Shown here piece by piece: positions 16,608-25,300 of a stretch of 64,000 nucleotides of DNA. Location: positions 1 through 64,000 of the forward strand of contig NZ_BMZT01000008.1 of NCBI RefSeq assembly GCF_014652935.1, read 5' to 3'. The notes under the pieces are model-generated. The model saw nothing but the letters and a program-made list of their open reading frames with translations, ran no database searches and was not told where the DNA came from. The stretch is from Luteimonas padinae. GTDB taxonomy: Bacteria; Pseudomonadota; Gammaproteobacteria; Xanthomonadales; Xanthomonadaceae. The position numbers and the translations under genes were made by a program. How positions within the stretch are numbered: the stretch's first letter is position 1; every line of letters starts with the position of its first letter.

Positions 16608-18017
16608 ATGCGCCTGCCGACCATGTCCCTCCTGCTGCTGGCCCTGCCGCTGGGCGTGGCGTGTGCGCAACAACCATCCCCGGCCGCGCGGCAGCCTGTA
16701 GCAGCGCCGGCCGCGACGCCGGCCCCCGCGCCGGCTCCGGCCTCGTCGCCGGTCGCGCCGCCGCCCGTCACCGCGGCGGCGCCGCCACCCGCGCCCAGCG
16801 ACGGCGAACTGGCGACCTACCGCCAATGCATGGCGCGGCTGCGTGGCGCGGCGACCGGCAAGGGCGTCGACGGTCCCGCCTTCGACCGCCTGACGGCGGG
16901 GCTCGCGCCGGACATGACGGTGCTGCCGCTGCTCGACCAGCAGCCGGAGTTCACCACGCCGATCTGGGACTACCTCGCCGCGCTGGTCGACCGGCAGCGC
17001 GTGGACGACGGCCTGGCCATGCTGCGCGAACACGCCGCGACGCTGCAGCGCGTGCAGGTGGACTACGGCGTGGACCCCGCGACGGTGGTGGCGGTATGGG
17101 GCGTGGAGAGCGACTACGGGCGCAGCTTCGGCAAGCGGCCGCTGCTCACGTCGCTGTCGACGCTGTCGTGCTTCGGGCGGCGGCAGCCGTTCTTCCAGGG
17201 CGAGTTGATCGCCACGCTGCAGCTGCTGGCGCGCGGCGACCTGCGCGATGCCGGCATCACCGGGTCGTGGGCGGGCGCGTTCGGGCATACGCAGTTCATG
17301 CCGACGACGTACCAGCGGATCGCGGTGGATGTCGACGGTGACGGGCGGCGCGACCTGGTCGGCAGCATTCCGGATGCGCTGGGGTCGACGGCGAACTATC
17401 TGGAAAAGTCGGGCTGGCGCAGCGGCGAGCCCTGGGGGTACGAGGTGAAGCTGCCGGCGGGGTTCAATGCGTCGCAGGCGGGACGGACGAACCGGAAGCC
17501 GCTGTCGGAGTGGGTGGCGCAGGGCGTGCGGCGGGTGGATGGCACGGCGTTCGATGGCGTGGCGGCGGATGCGCGCGCCGCGGTGGTGCTGCCGGCGGGA
17601 GCGTCGGGGCCGGCGTTCGTTGTGTTCAAGAACTACGATGCGATCTATTCGTACAACGCGGCGGAAAGCTATGCGTTCGCGATCGCGCATCTGGCGGACC
17701 GGCTGCGCGGTGGCGGGGCGTTCGCGACGCCGTGGCCGACGGATGATCCGGGCATCGGGCGGGCGGAGCGGCGGGAGCTGCAGGCACTGCTGCTGGCGCG
17801 GGGACATGCGATCGGGGAGGCGGACGGGATGGTGGGGACGCTGACGCGGCGGGCGATCGCGGTGGAGCAGGGGCGGTTGGGGATTTCGCCGGCGGACGGG
17901 CGTGCGGGGTTGCGGATCCTCGAGGCGTTGCGGGCGGAGGCGGCCAGTACGCTGCCGCCCACACCCGCCTCGTCGCCCGCCTCCACTCCCGCCTCGTCGC
18001 CTGCCTCCACGCTGTAG
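16608..18017 (+). CDS. Lytic murein transglycosylase (MltB family) with peptidoglycan-binding domain
   Basis: This 469-residue protein has a signal peptide (LLLALPLGVACA), a Pro/Ala linker, an SLT_2/MltB catalytic domain with the catalytic glutamate E167 in GVESDYGRSFGKRPLL and the GHTQFMPTTY block, then a C-terminal peptidoglycan-binding motif (ALLLARGHAIGEADGMVGTLTRRAI). It cleaves the glycan strand non-hydrolytically to 1,6-anhydroMurNAc products in the periplasm. The last 18 residues are Ser/Pro/Ala/Thr repeats. The stop codon lies inside a dispersed palindromic repeat (18014-18038), so the repeat probably created the present C-terminus. Confidence 0.93.
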   Translation: MRLPTMSLLLLALPLGVACAQQPSPAARQPVAAPAATPAPAPAPASSPVAPPPVTAAAPPPAPSDGELATYRQCMARLRGAATGKGVDGPAFDRLTAGLAPDMTVLPLLDQQPEFTTPIWDYLAALVDRQRVDDGLAMLREHAATLQRVQVDYGVDPATVVAVWGVESDYGRSFGKRPLLTSLSTLSCFGRRQPFFQGELIATLQLLARGDLRDAGITGSWAGAFGHTQFMPTTYQRIAVDVDGDGRRDLVGSIPDALGSTANYLEKSGWRSGEPWGYEVKLPAGFNASQAGRTNRKPLSEWVAQGVRRVDGTAFDGVAADARAAVVLPAGASGPAFVVFKNYDAIYSYNAAESYAFAIAHLADRLRGGGAFATPWPTDDPGIGRAERRELQALLLARGHAIGEADGMVGTLTRRAIAVEQGRLGISPADGRAGLRILEALRAEAASTLPPTPASSPASTPASSPASTL

Positions 18018-18038
18018 GAGCGGCTACAGCCGCGACCA
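18014..18038. repeat. Dispersed palindromic repeat overlapping the mltB-like stop codon
   Basis: This is a full copy of the TGTAGGAGCGGCTACAGCCG family followed by CGACC. Its first bases supply the TAG stop of the transglycosylase gene. It is the same family as at 10190-10287. Confidence 0.8.
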
Positions 18039-18090
18039 ACGGTCTGTGGATGGTCGTCGGATGGAGACCACGCCGGACGCGTATGAGGTC

Positions 18091-18168
18091 GCAGCGGCGG
18101 CGCGCGGCCTCCGCGACAAGTCGCTCCACGTGATTCGCTTGGTTGTCGCGGAGGCCACGCGCCGCTGC
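18091..18168. repeat. Imperfect long inverted repeat
   Basis: The arm at 18091-18119 (ending CGCGGCCTCCGCGACAA) pairs with 18143-18168 (starting TTGTCGCGGAGGCC), with a few mismatches and bulges and a 23-base spacer. It lies in the 427-base gap 18018-18444, which contains no supportable gene. Confidence 0.7.
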
Positions 18169-18231
18169 GGATCACCTCGGGGGCGGGAGGGAAGGTCAAG
18201 GACTCGCGGGCCGTGGGCTGCGGCTGGGCTC

Positions 18232-18287
18232 GCCGGGCGCGACGTGCCCATTCGCAGCCTGTGCTCGGTGGGCACGTCGCGCCCGGC
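18232..18287. repeat. Perfect 19-base inverted repeat
   Basis: GCCGGGCGCGACGTGCCCA at 18232-18250 is exactly complementary to 18269-18287, with an 18-base spacer. It is a different family from the TAG-GAGC units. The remainder of the gap, 18288-18444, shows nothing beyond G-rich sequence upstream of the M28 gene. Confidence 0.8.
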
Positions 18288-18444
18288 AAGCCTGCGAGGC
18301 GCTCTGGCGGGGGGATGGATTGGAGCGGGGCTGCGTGGGGCTGGTTGGTGGGGTGGATGGGGTGGTGGGGTCAGGGGAGGCGTGGATGCGGCGGTGTGTG
18401 TCCGTGGGGGCACAATCGTGGCTCTTTGTACGGGGGTGATGCTC

Positions 18445-19875
18445 ATGGCGCGCGCGGCGGGTCGGGTGGTGGGGTTGTTGGCGGTGGCGTCGGTGCTGTC
18501 GCTTCTTGTGGTGGGCTGCAGTGCCCGGTCCGCGGTGGGGCAGGGGGTGCAGGGGGCGGGTTCGGCGGTGGATGCGATCAGTGGCGACAGGCTGGCGGAG
18601 CATCTGCGCGTGCTTGCTTCGGACGGGTTCGAGGGGCGGGCGCCGGCGACGGTGGGGGAGGAGAAGACGGTTGCGTACATCAGCGGGCAGTTCGCGGAGG
18701 CGGGGTTGCGGCCGGCGGGTGATGCCGGGGGCTGGACGCAGGCGGTGACGCTGGCGCGGACGGAGATCGCGGGGCCGGTGGCGGCGTCGTTCACGGTCGG
18801 GGACGGCGGGGCCTGGTCGCTGGTGAACGGGGAGGACATCGCGCTGGAGACGCTGCATCCGGAGGGCGACGTGTCGCTGCGCGGGGTGCCGGTGGTGTTC
18901 GCGGGCTTCGGGATCACGGCGGCGGCGACGTACCACCTGCCGGTGCGCGGATGGATGCAGCGGGCGACGGCCGAGCGCCTGTTCGCGGAGGCGGGGCTGT
19001 CGTTCGAGGCGGCAAGGCGGGAGGCGCAGCAGGCGGGCTTCCGGGGGCGCGCGCTGGAGGGCGTGGCGTTCTCGGCGGGGTTCGCGGTGAAGCGCAGCCG
19101 GATCACCAGCCACAACGTGCTGGGGCTGCTGCCGGGTGCCGGGCGCGCGGACGAGACGGTGATCGTGTCGGGGCACTGGGACAGCTTCGGCATCGGCGAG
19201 CCGGATGAAACCGGCGACGCGATCATCAACGGCGCGGTCGACAACGCCACCGCCATTGCGTCGATGCTCGAGATCGCGCGGGTGATGGCGGCGGGGCCGG
19301 CGCCGGCGCGCAGCGTGCTGTTCATCGCGCTGACGGCGGAGGAAAGCGGGCTGCTCGGGGCCACGCACTACGCCGCGCATCCGCTGCGCCCGCTGGCGAC
19401 CACCGCGGCGGCGATCAACATGGAGATGTGGAGCCCGGACGGGCCGACGCGCGACATCTCCAGCTGGGGGCTGGGCAAGGTCTCGCTGGAGCGCGCGCTG
19501 GAGGCGGCGGCGCGGGCGGAAGGGCGCACGTACTCGCCGGATCCGGAACTCGAGGCCGGCTTCTTCTACCGCGCGGATCACTTCGCGTTTGCGCAGGCGG
19601 GCGTGCCGGCGATCACCGTCGGCCCGGGCATGGACCAGCTCGACGGCGGCGTCGAGGGTGGCCGGGCGGCGCGGGCGGACTATTTCGCCAGGCGCTACCA
19701 CCAGCCCGGGGACGAGTTCGACGAGGGCTGGGACATGCGCGGCCCCACCGCCGATACCGCGGTGGTGCTGCGGCTGGTGCGCGACGTCGCCGGCTCGGCG
19801 GCGTGGCCGGAATGGGACGCAGGCAGCGAGTTCCGCGCGATGCGCGAGTCGACGGCGGACATGCGTGCGCGCTGA
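18445..19875 (+). CDS. M28 family zinc peptidase, lipoprotein
   Basis: This 476-residue protein has a lipobox (LSLLVVGC) and an M28 aminopeptidase domain. The first metal ligands are H244 and D246 in SGHWDSFG; further conserved blocks are NGAVDNATAIASMLEIAR (bridging Asp), LTAEESGLLGATHY (catalytic Glu pair) and RADHFAFAQAGVPAI (His ligand). It probably removes N-terminal residues from peptides in the envelope. The ATG at 18445 has a G-rich ribosome site eight bases upstream; an ATG at 18439 is too close to it. The long open frame upstream to 17902 passes through repeats and is not coding. Downstream lies an MFS remnant. Confidence 0.92.
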   Translation: MARAAGRVVGLLAVASVLSLLVVGCSARSAVGQGVQGAGSAVDAISGDRLAEHLRVLASDGFEGRAPATVGEEKTVAYISGQFAEAGLRPAGDAGGWTQAVTLARTEIAGPVAASFTVGDGGAWSLVNGEDIALETLHPEGDVSLRGVPVVFAGFGITAAATYHLPVRGWMQRATAERLFAEAGLSFEAARREAQQAGFRGRALEGVAFSAGFAVKRSRITSHNVLGLLPGAGRADETVIVSGHWDSFGIGEPDETGDAIINGAVDNATAIASMLEIARVMAAGPAPARSVLFIALTAEESGLLGATHYAAHPLRPLATTAAAINMEMWSPDGPTRDISSWGLGKVSLERALEAAARAEGRTYSPDPELEAGFFYRADHFAFAQAGVPAITVGPGMDQLDGGVEGGRAARADYFARRYHQPGDEFDEGWDMRGPTADTAVVLRLVRDVAGSAAWPEWDAGSEFRAMRESTADMRAR

Positions 19876-19876
19876 C

Positions 19877-20212
19877 CGGACGGCGCGCGGCGGGCGGGCG
19901 CTGGCGGGCGCGTCGATCGAAGGGCAGGCGCAGGCCACGCGCGCGGCCTTCCTGGTGCCGGCGCTGGCGCTGGGCGCGGTGCTGCTCGCCTTCGGCGCCG
20001 GCATGGGCGCGATGGACTGCACGATGAACATCCAGGCGGTGCTGGTGGAGCGCGATGTGGGGCGTCCGCTGATGTCGGGCTTCCACGCCTTCTACAGCGT
20101 CGGCAGCCTGGCCGGCGCCGTGGGCGCGGCGGGGCTGCTCACCGCCGGCCTGCCGGTGCTGGCGCTGGCGGCGGCGGTGGGCGCAGCGGCCTGCGCGCCC
20201 CGGCCACGCTAG
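19877..20212 (+). pseudogene. Internal fragment of an MFS transporter gene
   Basis: The frame reads AAFLVPALALGAVLLAFGAG, then MGAMDCTMNIQAVLVERDVG and RPLMSGFHAFYSVGSLAGAVG. This is the conserved region around transmembrane helices 3-4 of YbjJ-type major facilitator proteins. There is no initiation region, since the frame is open into the preceding peptidase gene, and it stops at 20212 after about 110 residues where about 380-400 are normal. Both ends are therefore missing. Codon third positions remain GC-rich, so the decay may be recent. The segment up to 20305 shows nothing else. Confidence 0.7.
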
Positions 20213-20305
20213 CTCCCGCGTCGGCTCCTGCGTCGCGTCCGGCTGCGCGCGCAGGTCGCGCAGGTCGCGCTGGCGCCGGCGGCCGGCTTGCGGCACGGTG
20301 GCGCG

Positions 20306-20926
20306 ATGGATCCTGTACCCGCCAGACCCCACGCGCCGGCCTGCGCCCGCAATCGCGACCCCATCCTTGCCGTGCTGAGTACGCGCTTCGCCGGCCGCCG
20401 CCACGTGCTTGAGATCGGCAGCGGCACCGGCCAGCACGCGGTGCATTTCGCGGCGGCGATGCCGTGGCTCGAATGGCAGTGCTCCGACGTTGCAGGGAAC
20501 CTCCCGGGCATCCGCATGTGGCTCGACGGGGCCGCGCTGCCGAACACGCCGGCGCCGCTGGAGCTCGACGTGGCCCGCGGCCCATGGCCTGCGCGCGGCA
20601 GCATCGATGCGGTCTTCACCGCCAACACCCTGCACATCATGGGCTGGCCGGAGGTGGAGGCGTTCTTCGCAGGCGTCGGCGGGCTGCTGCGCGACGCGCC
20701 GGGCGGCATGCTGGTCGCGTACGGGCCGTTCAACTACGGCGGCGACTACAGCAGCGACAGCAACCGCGACTTCGACGCCTGGCTGAAGGCGCGCGACCCG
20801 CGCTCGGGCATCCGCGATTTCGAAGCGGTGGAGGCGCTGGGCGCGGATGCCGGGCTGTCCCTGGATGACGATGTCGCGATGCCGGCCAACAACCGCTGCC
20901 TGGTGTTTTCGCGCGCGGCTGGCTGA
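20306..20926 (+). CDS. DUF938 SAM-dependent methyltransferase-like protein
   Basis: This 206-residue protein of the DUF938 family has class I methyltransferase motif I as VLEIGSGTGQHAVHFA, motif II-like WQCSDVAGN and the family block FTANTLHIMGWPEVEAFFAGV. YGPFNYGGDYSSDSNRDFDAWLKARDPRSGIRDFE is the strongly conserved DUF938 segment. The substrate is unknown. The ATG at 20306 is preferred over 20288 because the family begins near PHAPACARNRDPIL. It is followed by a perfect 16-bp hairpin. Confidence 0.9.
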   Translation: MDPVPARPHAPACARNRDPILAVLSTRFAGRRHVLEIGSGTGQHAVHFAAAMPWLEWQCSDVAGNLPGIRMWLDGAALPNTPAPLELDVARGPWPARGSIDAVFTANTLHIMGWPEVEAFFAGVGGLLRDAPGGMLVAYGPFNYGGDYSSDSNRDFDAWLKARDPRSGIRDFEAVEALGADAGLSLDDDVAMPANNRCLVFSRAAG

Positions 20927-20951
20927 GCGCTCCGCACCACCGGGATTGCGC

Positions 20952-20985
20952 GTCTGGCCGGCCCGGGCCCCCGGGCCGGCCAGAC
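20952..20985 (+). terminator. Perfect 16-bp GC hairpin after the DUF938 gene
   Basis: GTCTGGCCGGCCCGGG is followed by two bases and then its exact complement. It lies 26 bases past the stop. There is no T-tract, so it may be a terminator or a structural repeat. Confidence 0.5.
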
Positions 20986-21044
20986 GGAAGGCGAACGCCG
21001 CGCCGTGGTAGAACGTCGGCGCACCCGCCAGCGAGGACGTCCGC

Positions 21045-21992
21045 ATGATCACCCGCCGCGAATACCTGAAGCTGTCCGCCGCCGCCGGCGTGGCCCTGGC
21101 GATCAGCCCGAAGCGGCTGCTCGCCGACGACAGTCCGCGCGCGCTGGTCACCCGCGCCATCCCCGGCACCAGCGAACAGCTGCCCGTGGTCGGCCTGGGC
21201 AGTTCGGCCTCGTTCGCGCGCGTGGCCGGCGAGGGCGACGCCGCGCGCATCCGCGACATCCTGCAGACGCTGGTGCGCGAAGGTGGCCGTGTGTTCGACA
21301 CCGCGCCCGGCTATGGCGCCTCCGAAGAGGTCGCCGGCCGGGTCGCGCAGGAGGCCGGGATCGCCGACCGGCTGTTCTGGGCGACCAAGCTCAACGTCGC
21401 CGGCCGCGGTGGCGGCCAGGCCGATCCCGCGGCCGCGCGCGCCCAGCTGGACGCGTCCTTCGCGCGCATCGGCAAATCGCCCATCGACCTGGTGCAGGTC
21501 CACAACCTGGGCGACGTCGCCACCCAGCTCGCCATCCTGCGCGAGGCCAGGGCCGCCGGCCGCGTCCGCTACATCGGCCTGACCACCACCTTCGAGCAGC
21601 AGTACGCGGAGCTCGAACGGCACATGCGCGAAGAGGACATCGACTTCATCGGCGTCGACTACGCGGTCGACAACCGGACGATGGAGGAGCGCATCTTCCC
21701 GCTGGCGCAGGAGCGCGGCATCGGCGTGCTGGCCTATGCCCCGTTCGGGCGCCGGCGCCTGTGGGAACTGGTCGAAGGCAGGACGCTGCCGGACTGGGCG
21801 GCCGAGCACGACATCGCCACCTGGGGCCAGTTCTTCCTCAAGTTCGTGGCCTCGCACCCGGCGGTGACCGTGGCCACGCCGTCCACCAGCCAGCCGCGCA
21901 ACCTGGTCGACAACCTGGGTGCGGCCACCGGCCGGATGCCCGACGCGGCGGTGCGCAGGCGGATGGTCGAATACATCGAAGCGCTGGGCTGA
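21045..21992 (+). CDS. Tat-exported aldo/keto reductase
   Basis: This 315-residue protein opens with a twin-arginine signal (TRREYLKLSAAAGVALA), so it is likely folded with cofactor in the cytosol and exported. The reductase domain shows the catalytic tetrad context: Asp and Tyr in FDTAPGYGASEE, Lys in WATKLN and His in VQVHNLGD. It probably uses NAD(P)H. Periplasmic AKRs with Tat signals occur in proteobacteria, but the substrate cannot be inferred. It is a single gene, followed by a small Cys-rich protein gene. Confidence 0.9.
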   Translation: MITRREYLKLSAAAGVALAISPKRLLADDSPRALVTRAIPGTSEQLPVVGLGSSASFARVAGEGDAARIRDILQTLVREGGRVFDTAPGYGASEEVAGRVAQEAGIADRLFWATKLNVAGRGGGQADPAAARAQLDASFARIGKSPIDLVQVHNLGDVATQLAILREARAAGRVRYIGLTTTFEQQYAELERHMREEDIDFIGVDYAVDNRTMEERIFPLAQERGIGVLAYAPFGRRRLWELVEGRTLPDWAAEHDIATWGQFFLKFVASHPAVTVATPSTSQPRNLVDNLGAATGRMPDAAVRRRMVEYIEALG

Positions 21993-22095
21993 GCGCATTG
22001 GCCGGCCCGGGCTTGACCTGGGTCAGCGCGCCGCGGCGGGCGCGGCGCCAGCATGGGCCATGGGCGCCCGCGGGCGCTGCAGGCAGGAGACGGTG

Positions 22096-22332
22096 ATGGA
22101 ATTCCACGTGCGCGCGTCGCAGCCGCTGCCGCCGCTGGCGATCATCGAGGACGCGCTGCTGGCCTTCGATCCGGCGTCGGTGGTCGACCTGGACCTGGTG
22201 CAGGGCCTGCGCGTGAACGCGGCGATCGACGCCGCGGCGCTGGTGGAGCTGCTGAACGGCGCCGGCGCGCGGGTGCTGCCCGGCGAGGTCGAGCAGCAGC
22301 CTTCGGTGTGCTGCGGGGGGTGCAGCGGGTGA
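22096..22332 (+). CDS. Small protein with a CCGGC C-terminal motif
   Basis: This 78-residue protein has a strong AGGAGA ribosome site upstream of the ATG at 22096. A compact alpha/beta sequence (LAIIEDALLAFDPASVVDLD, GLRVNAAIDAAALVELLNGAG) ends in CCGGCSG. The cysteine cluster could bind a metal or Fe-S cofactor, and the fold pattern resembles small HMA-like domains without the CxxC loop. No family is recognised with certainty. It lies convergent to the large oxidoreductase. Confidence 0.7.
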   Translation: MEFHVRASQPLPPLAIIEDALLAFDPASVVDLDLVQGLRVNAAIDAAALVELLNGAGARVLPGEVEQQPSVCCGGCSG

Positions 22333-22394
22333 GGGTGAGGGTGCGGTTGCGGTGACGAGGGCGATCGCCGCCAAACCGCGGCGCAGCCCGCCCC

Positions 22395-25300
22395 TCAGGC
22401 CGCCTGCACGATCCGCAGCGGATTGCTCCATTCCCTGAGCAGATCCGCCTCGCGCGCCTTCGCTTTCTCCAGGTGCGCGTGCTTGACGTGGCCATAGCCG
22501 CGGATGTGCTCGGGAATCGAGGCGATCTCGGCCGCGAGGTCGACGTTGCCGCCGTCCAGCGTGTCCAGCAGGCCGCCGACGGTGCGTTCGTAGTCGGCGA
22601 TCAGCCGGCGCTCCATGCGCCGCTCCTCCGTGTATCCGAACACGTCCAGCGGGCCGCCGCGCAGGCCCTTGAGCTTCGCCAGCACCTTGAACGCGCTGAA
22701 CACCCACGGCCCGAAGGCCTTCTTCCGCAGCCGGCCCTCGGCGTCGCGCCTGGCCAGCAGCGGCGGCGCGAGGTGGAACTCCAGCCTGAAGTCGCCCTCG
22801 AACTGCTGCTTCAGCCGGCGCTCGAACTCGCCGCTGGTGTACAGGCGCGCGACCTCGTACTCGTCCTTGTAGGCCATGAGCTTGAAGAAGTAGCGCGACA
22901 CGGCCTCGGTAAGGTCGGTGCTGCCCGGCGCGCGGGTGGCTTCGGCGCTGCGCACGCGGGCGACGAAGTCGGCGTAGCGCCTGGCGTACTTCGCATCCTG
23001 GTAGTCGGTGAGGAAGGCGGTGCGGCGGGCGATCAGCTCGTCCAGGCTGCGCGACAGGCGTGCGTCGTCCAGCGGCAGGAAGGCGATGTTGTCGCCGTCG
23101 GCCGTGCCATCGCTGCCCGCGCCGGCCGCGGCGCCGGTGGCGGACGCCGGCAGGTGGCGCAGCTCGTCCTCGCGGCGCTGCGGCTTGGGCGCGCTGGTCG
23201 CGCCCCATTCGTTGCCTTCCCAGTCGCCAGGCGGCAGCGGGTCGAGCAGCGAGGGCGTGGCCTCGGCCAGGGTGCGCGGGTTGCGCACGATGCCGGCGGC
23301 GTCGTACACCGCCTCGATATCGACCGCGGCCAGGCGGCCCCAGGCGAACGCGGTCTTGTTCATCTCGATCGCGGCGCCGTTGAGTTCGACCGCGCGCATC
23401 AGCGCGTCCAGCGACAGCGGCACCAGGCCGCGCTGCCAGGCGTAGCCGAGCATGAACAGGTTGGCGGCGATGGCGTCGCCGAGCAGCGCGGTGGCCAGCT
23501 GGGTGGCGTCGACCACGTTCAGGACGCGCGCGGCGGCGGCTTCGGCGCTCATCGCCGCCTCGTCGCCGCCGCCCAGCGCGTTCCGCACCGCGCTGATGAT
23601 GTCGGTGGCCGGGAACTGCATGTCCGGCCGCGTGGTGAAGGTGCCGGGCATCGCCTCGTAGCTGTTGAGCACCACCTGCGAACGGCCGGCGCGCAGCTTC
23701 GACAGCGTCCAGTAGTCGTTGACCACCACCATGTCGCAGCCCAGCACCAGGTCGGCTTCGCCGGCGGCGATGCGCACGGCGTGGATGTCGGCCGGCTTCG
23801 GCGCGATGCGGATGTGCGTGGTGACCGCGCCGCCCTTCTGCGCCAGCCCGGTCTGGTCGAGCACGGTCGCGCCGCGGCCTTCCAGGTGCCCGGCCATGCC
23901 CATCAGCGCGCCGATGGTGACCACGCCGGTGCCGCCGACGCCGGTGACCAGGATGTTCCAGGGCCGCGTGCCGTCGCTGGCGAACACCGGCTCGGGCAGG
24001 TTGGCGAGCTTCGACAGCCCCGTGGCCGGCTTGCCCTTGCGCGGCTTGCCGCCGTGCACGGTGACGAAGCTCGGGCAGAAGCCCTCGACGCAGCTGAAGT
24101 CCTTGTTGCAGGCCGACTGGTCGATCTCGCGCTTGCGCCCGAACTCGGTCTCCTTCGGCAGCACCGAGACGCAGAACGACTTCACGCCGCAGTCGCCGCA
24201 GCCTTCGCAGACCAGCGAGTTGATCGCCACGCGCTTGTCGGGATCCGGCAGCTTGCCGCGCTTGCGCCGGCGCCGCTTCTCGGTGGCGCAGGTCTGGTCG
24301 TAGATCAGGACGCTGGTGCCCTTCACTTCGCGCAGGCGCTTCTGCACGTCGTCGAGCTCGCGGCGGTCGTGGAAGGTGACGCCGGCGGGGAAGATGGAAG
24401 GATCGCTCCACTTCTCGATCTCGTCGGACAGCAGCGCGATCACCTCGACGCCTTCGCTGCGCACCTGGTGCGCGATCTGCGGCACCGACAGCGTGCCGTC
24501 CACCGGCTGGCCGCCGGTCATCGCCACCGCGTCGTTGTAGAGGATCTTGTAGGTGATGTTGACGCCGGTCGCGACCGACTGGCGGATGGCCAGCGTGCCG
24601 GAGTGGAAATAGGTGCCGTCGCCGAGGTTCTGGAACACGTGCGGCGTCTCGGTGAACGGCGCCTGCCCGGACCAGGTGACGCCTTCGCCGCCCATGTGGG
24701 TGAAGGTGTCGGTGCTGCGGTCCATCCACGTGACCATGTAGTGGCAGCCGATGCCGGCCATGGCGCGGGAACCTTCCGGCACCTTCGTCGAAGTGTTGTG
24801 CGGGCAGCCGGAGCAGTAGTGCGGCACGCGCGGGAACTGCGCGCGCGGCAGCGCCAGGGCGCCTTCCTTCTCTTCCATCCAGCGCAGCACGTCGCGGATG
24901 TGTTCCGAGTCGTGGAACCGCTGGATCCGGCGCGCGATCACGCCGGCGATGGTGGCCGGGGTCAGCTCGCCGGTGGACGGCAGGATCCACTCGCCGGCCT
25001 CGTCGTGTTTGCCGACGATCGACGGCCGGCGGCCGCCGTCGAGGCCGAAGTCGAAGTTGTAGAACAGTTCCTTCATCTGGCTCTCGATGAAGGACAGCTT
25101 CTCCTCCACCACCAGGATGTCCTCGAGCCCGCGCGCGAACGCCCGGATGCCGACCGGCTCCAGCGGCCAGGTCATGCCGATCTTGTAGACGCGGATGCCG
25201 AGCTCCGCGCAGGCGCGTGCGTCCAGGCCGAGGTATTCCAGCGCCTGCAGCACGTCCAGGTAGCTCTTGCCGGTGGTGGCGATGCCCAGGCGCGCGTTCG

